A DNA stretch of 8,014 nucleotides, from NCBI GenBank assembly GCA_964452115.1, contig CAYVKY010000107.1:1-8014 (forward strand), written 5' to 3'. Under the pieces are notes generated by a model, which was not told the DNA's origin, made no database searches, and worked only from the letters and a program-made list of their open reading frames with translations. This document shows positions 7,755 to 8,014 of the stretch, piece after piece; position 1 is the stretch's first letter; the number at the start of each line of letters is the position of its first letter. This DNA is from CAYVKY01 sp964452115 (GTDB lineage Bacteria; Bacteroidota; Ignavibacteria; Tepidaquicellales; Tepidaquicellaceae). The position numbers and the translations under genes were made by a program.

Positions 7755-7783
7755 CTTACACGGAATATTCCGCTCTTGTCCAA
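7755..7783 (-). promoter_or_regulatory. Possible promoter of the glycosylase-led operon
   Basis: On the minus strand TTGGAC (7783-7778) is followed after 17 bases by TGTAAG (7760-7755). The -35 is a fair match and the -10 a weak one (4 of 6). The implied start near 7748 would give a leader of about 45 bases to the ATG at 7703. A competing Bacteroidota-type -7 box, TAATTTTG (7788-7781), lacks a TTG at the right distance. The region must hold the promoter of the first gene if the run is an operon, but the exact site is uncertain. Confidence 0.25.
7761..7772. promoter_or_regulatory. 12-base perfect palindrome CGGAATATTCCG, possible operator
   Basis: CGGAATATTCCG is fully self-complementary and lies 58 bases upstream of the glycosylase ATG. 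If the promoter proposed at 7755-7783 is right, the palindrome sits inside its 17-base spacer, directly next to the -10, a usual place for a repressor or MerR-type activator site. No regulator gene is in the window. A 12-base palindrome could also occur by chance. Confidence 0.3.
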
Positions 7784-7810
7784 AATTAAATACTAATCAT
7801 TACAGTTTTT

Positions 7811-7835
7811 GTAGGGGCAGCGCTTGCCGCTGTCC
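7811..7835. repeat. Imperfect palindromic element beginning GTAGGGGC (hairpin)
   Basis: CAGCG (7818-7822) pairs with CGCTG (7828-7832) across a CTTGC loop, and the stem extends outward by one G-T and two G-C pairs to 7815/7835. This G+C-rich block stands out sharply in an AT-rich spacer. It begins GTAGGGGCA, has a GCTTGC centre and then TGTC. These features are shared with the palindrome at 7921-7948, so both look like members of one dispersed repeat type. Confidence 0.6.
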
Positions 7836-7839
7836 ATTC

Positions 7840-7870
7840 AATTATAAATTAAAAATTAAGAATTAAGAAT
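7840..7870. repeat. Short tandem heptamer repeat (AATTANN, four units)
   Basis: Four consecutive 7-base units read AATTATA, AATTAAA, AATTAAG, AATTAAG, followed by a partial AAT. The first five bases are identical in all four and the last two units are exact copies. The tract lies between the two palindromic elements in the non-coding region. Confidence 0.6.
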
Positions 7871-7875
7871 ATAAC

Positions 7876-7895
7876 GCGGAAAAAAACATTTCCGC
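7876..7895. other. Small hairpin, 7-base stem with A-rich loop
   Basis: GCGGAAA (7876-7882) is the reverse complement of TTTCCGC (7889-7895), with a 6-base AAAACA loop. Neither side has a clean run of T after the stem: the minus strand continues GTTATATTCTTAATTC and the plus strand CTTTAAATTG. It could be a weak terminator for a minus-strand gene to the right of the window, but this is not supported further. Confidence 0.4.
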
Positions 7896-7920
7896 CTTTA
7901 AATTGTAATTTATTTGTTGT

Positions 7921-7948
7921 GTAGAGACAAAGCATGCTTTGTCTCTAC
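7921..7948. repeat. 28-base perfect palindrome
   Basis: The left half GTAGAGACAAAGCA (7921-7934) is followed at once by its exact reverse complement TGCTTTGTCTCTAC (7935-7948), giving 28 bases of perfect dyad symmetry with no spacer. It shares the GTAG-R-G-R-CA start, the GC-W-TGC centre and a following TGTC with the element at 7811-7835. No T-run follows on either strand, so a simple terminator is unlikely. It resembles the short dispersed palindromes found between genes in many Bacteroidota-like and cyanobacterial genomes. Confidence 0.7.
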
Positions 7949-8014
7949 GCTAACAAAGTACACTCCCCTGCACGATTTTTTGAGTTTGCCATTTTGCATT
8001 TCCGTTAAGTTTAT

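Larger units (their letters stand above)
7704..8014. other. Non-coding region upstream of the glycosylase operon
   Basis: These 311 bases contain no supportable gene on either strand. They hold the possible promoter and operator (7755-7783), two related palindromic elements (7811-7835 and 7921-7948), a heptamer tandem repeat (7840-7870) and a hairpin (7876-7895). In the last 66 bases (7949-8014) I see no further structure. The only open frames there are about 15 to 30 codons long, and one of them runs through the perfect palindrome. Confidence 0.7.

Noticed and set aside
7781..7788. TAATTTTG on the minus strand, an exact match to the Bacteroidota -7 box TAnnTTTG
   Set aside because: No TTG occurs at the expected -33 distance, and an 8-base AT-rich match is easily found by chance here. 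It is kept only as an alternative in the promoter entry.
7811..7948. The palindromes considered as CRISPR repeats or transposon ends
   Set aside because: There are only two, they are not identical, they lack regular spacers, and no cas gene or transposase is present in the window.
7914..8000. Very short minus-strand open frames (about 15 and 30 codons) at the right end
   Set aside because: One has in-frame stops just upstream of its ATG and the other reads straight through the perfect palindrome. Neither has a ribosome-binding site or recognisable product.

Overview
The window reads as part of a compact, AT-rich bacterial chromosome (clearly below 45% G+C by eye). No start codon has a convincing Shine-Dalgarno sequence, genes are packed with TAATG or TAAATG junctions, and the envelope foldases have the multi-domain form common in the Bacteroidota/Chlorobiota/Ignavibacteriota superphylum. 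I place it in that group, perhaps an Ignavibacteria-like lineage. The placement is inferred from style and gene content, not from a marker gene.

All six genes lie on the minus strand and are read from right to left. From the right edge, positions 7704-8014 form the only long non-coding stretch. It holds two related palindromic elements, a short heptamer tandem repeat, a small hairpin and a possible promoter with a palindrome in its spacer. Next come an alkyladenine (3-methyladenine) DNA glycosylase (7077-7703), a beta-CASP metallo-beta-lactamase ribonuclease of the CPSF/Ysh1 type (5659-7077) and glycogen synthase GlgA (4183-5646). A 72-base gap precedes the third ORF boundary (78 bases to the preferred ATG) and contains a sigma70-like promoter candidate over an AT-only inverted repeat. 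Three periplasmic folding factors in a row follow: a PPIC-domain lipoprotein (2353-4104), a paralogous secreted PPIC protein (584-2353), and a SurA-like protein that runs off the left edge (1-583).

The layout suggests one long transcription unit or two joined ones. The first part is cytoplasmic (base-excision repair, RNA processing or decay, glucan synthesis) with spacings of -1 and 12 bases. The second part is an envelope-biogenesis cassette of three foldases with junctions of -1 and 0 bases, which presumably chaperones outer-membrane proteins after Sec export. The two full-length foldases are clear tandem paralogues; one is membrane-anchored by a lipobox cysteine and the other has a cleavable signal peptide.

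I saw no tRNA, rRNA, CRISPR array, transposase, toxin-antitoxin pair or phage gene. The genes are conserved housekeeping families; the less explained parts are the palindromic repeats at the right end and the duplicated foldase pair.
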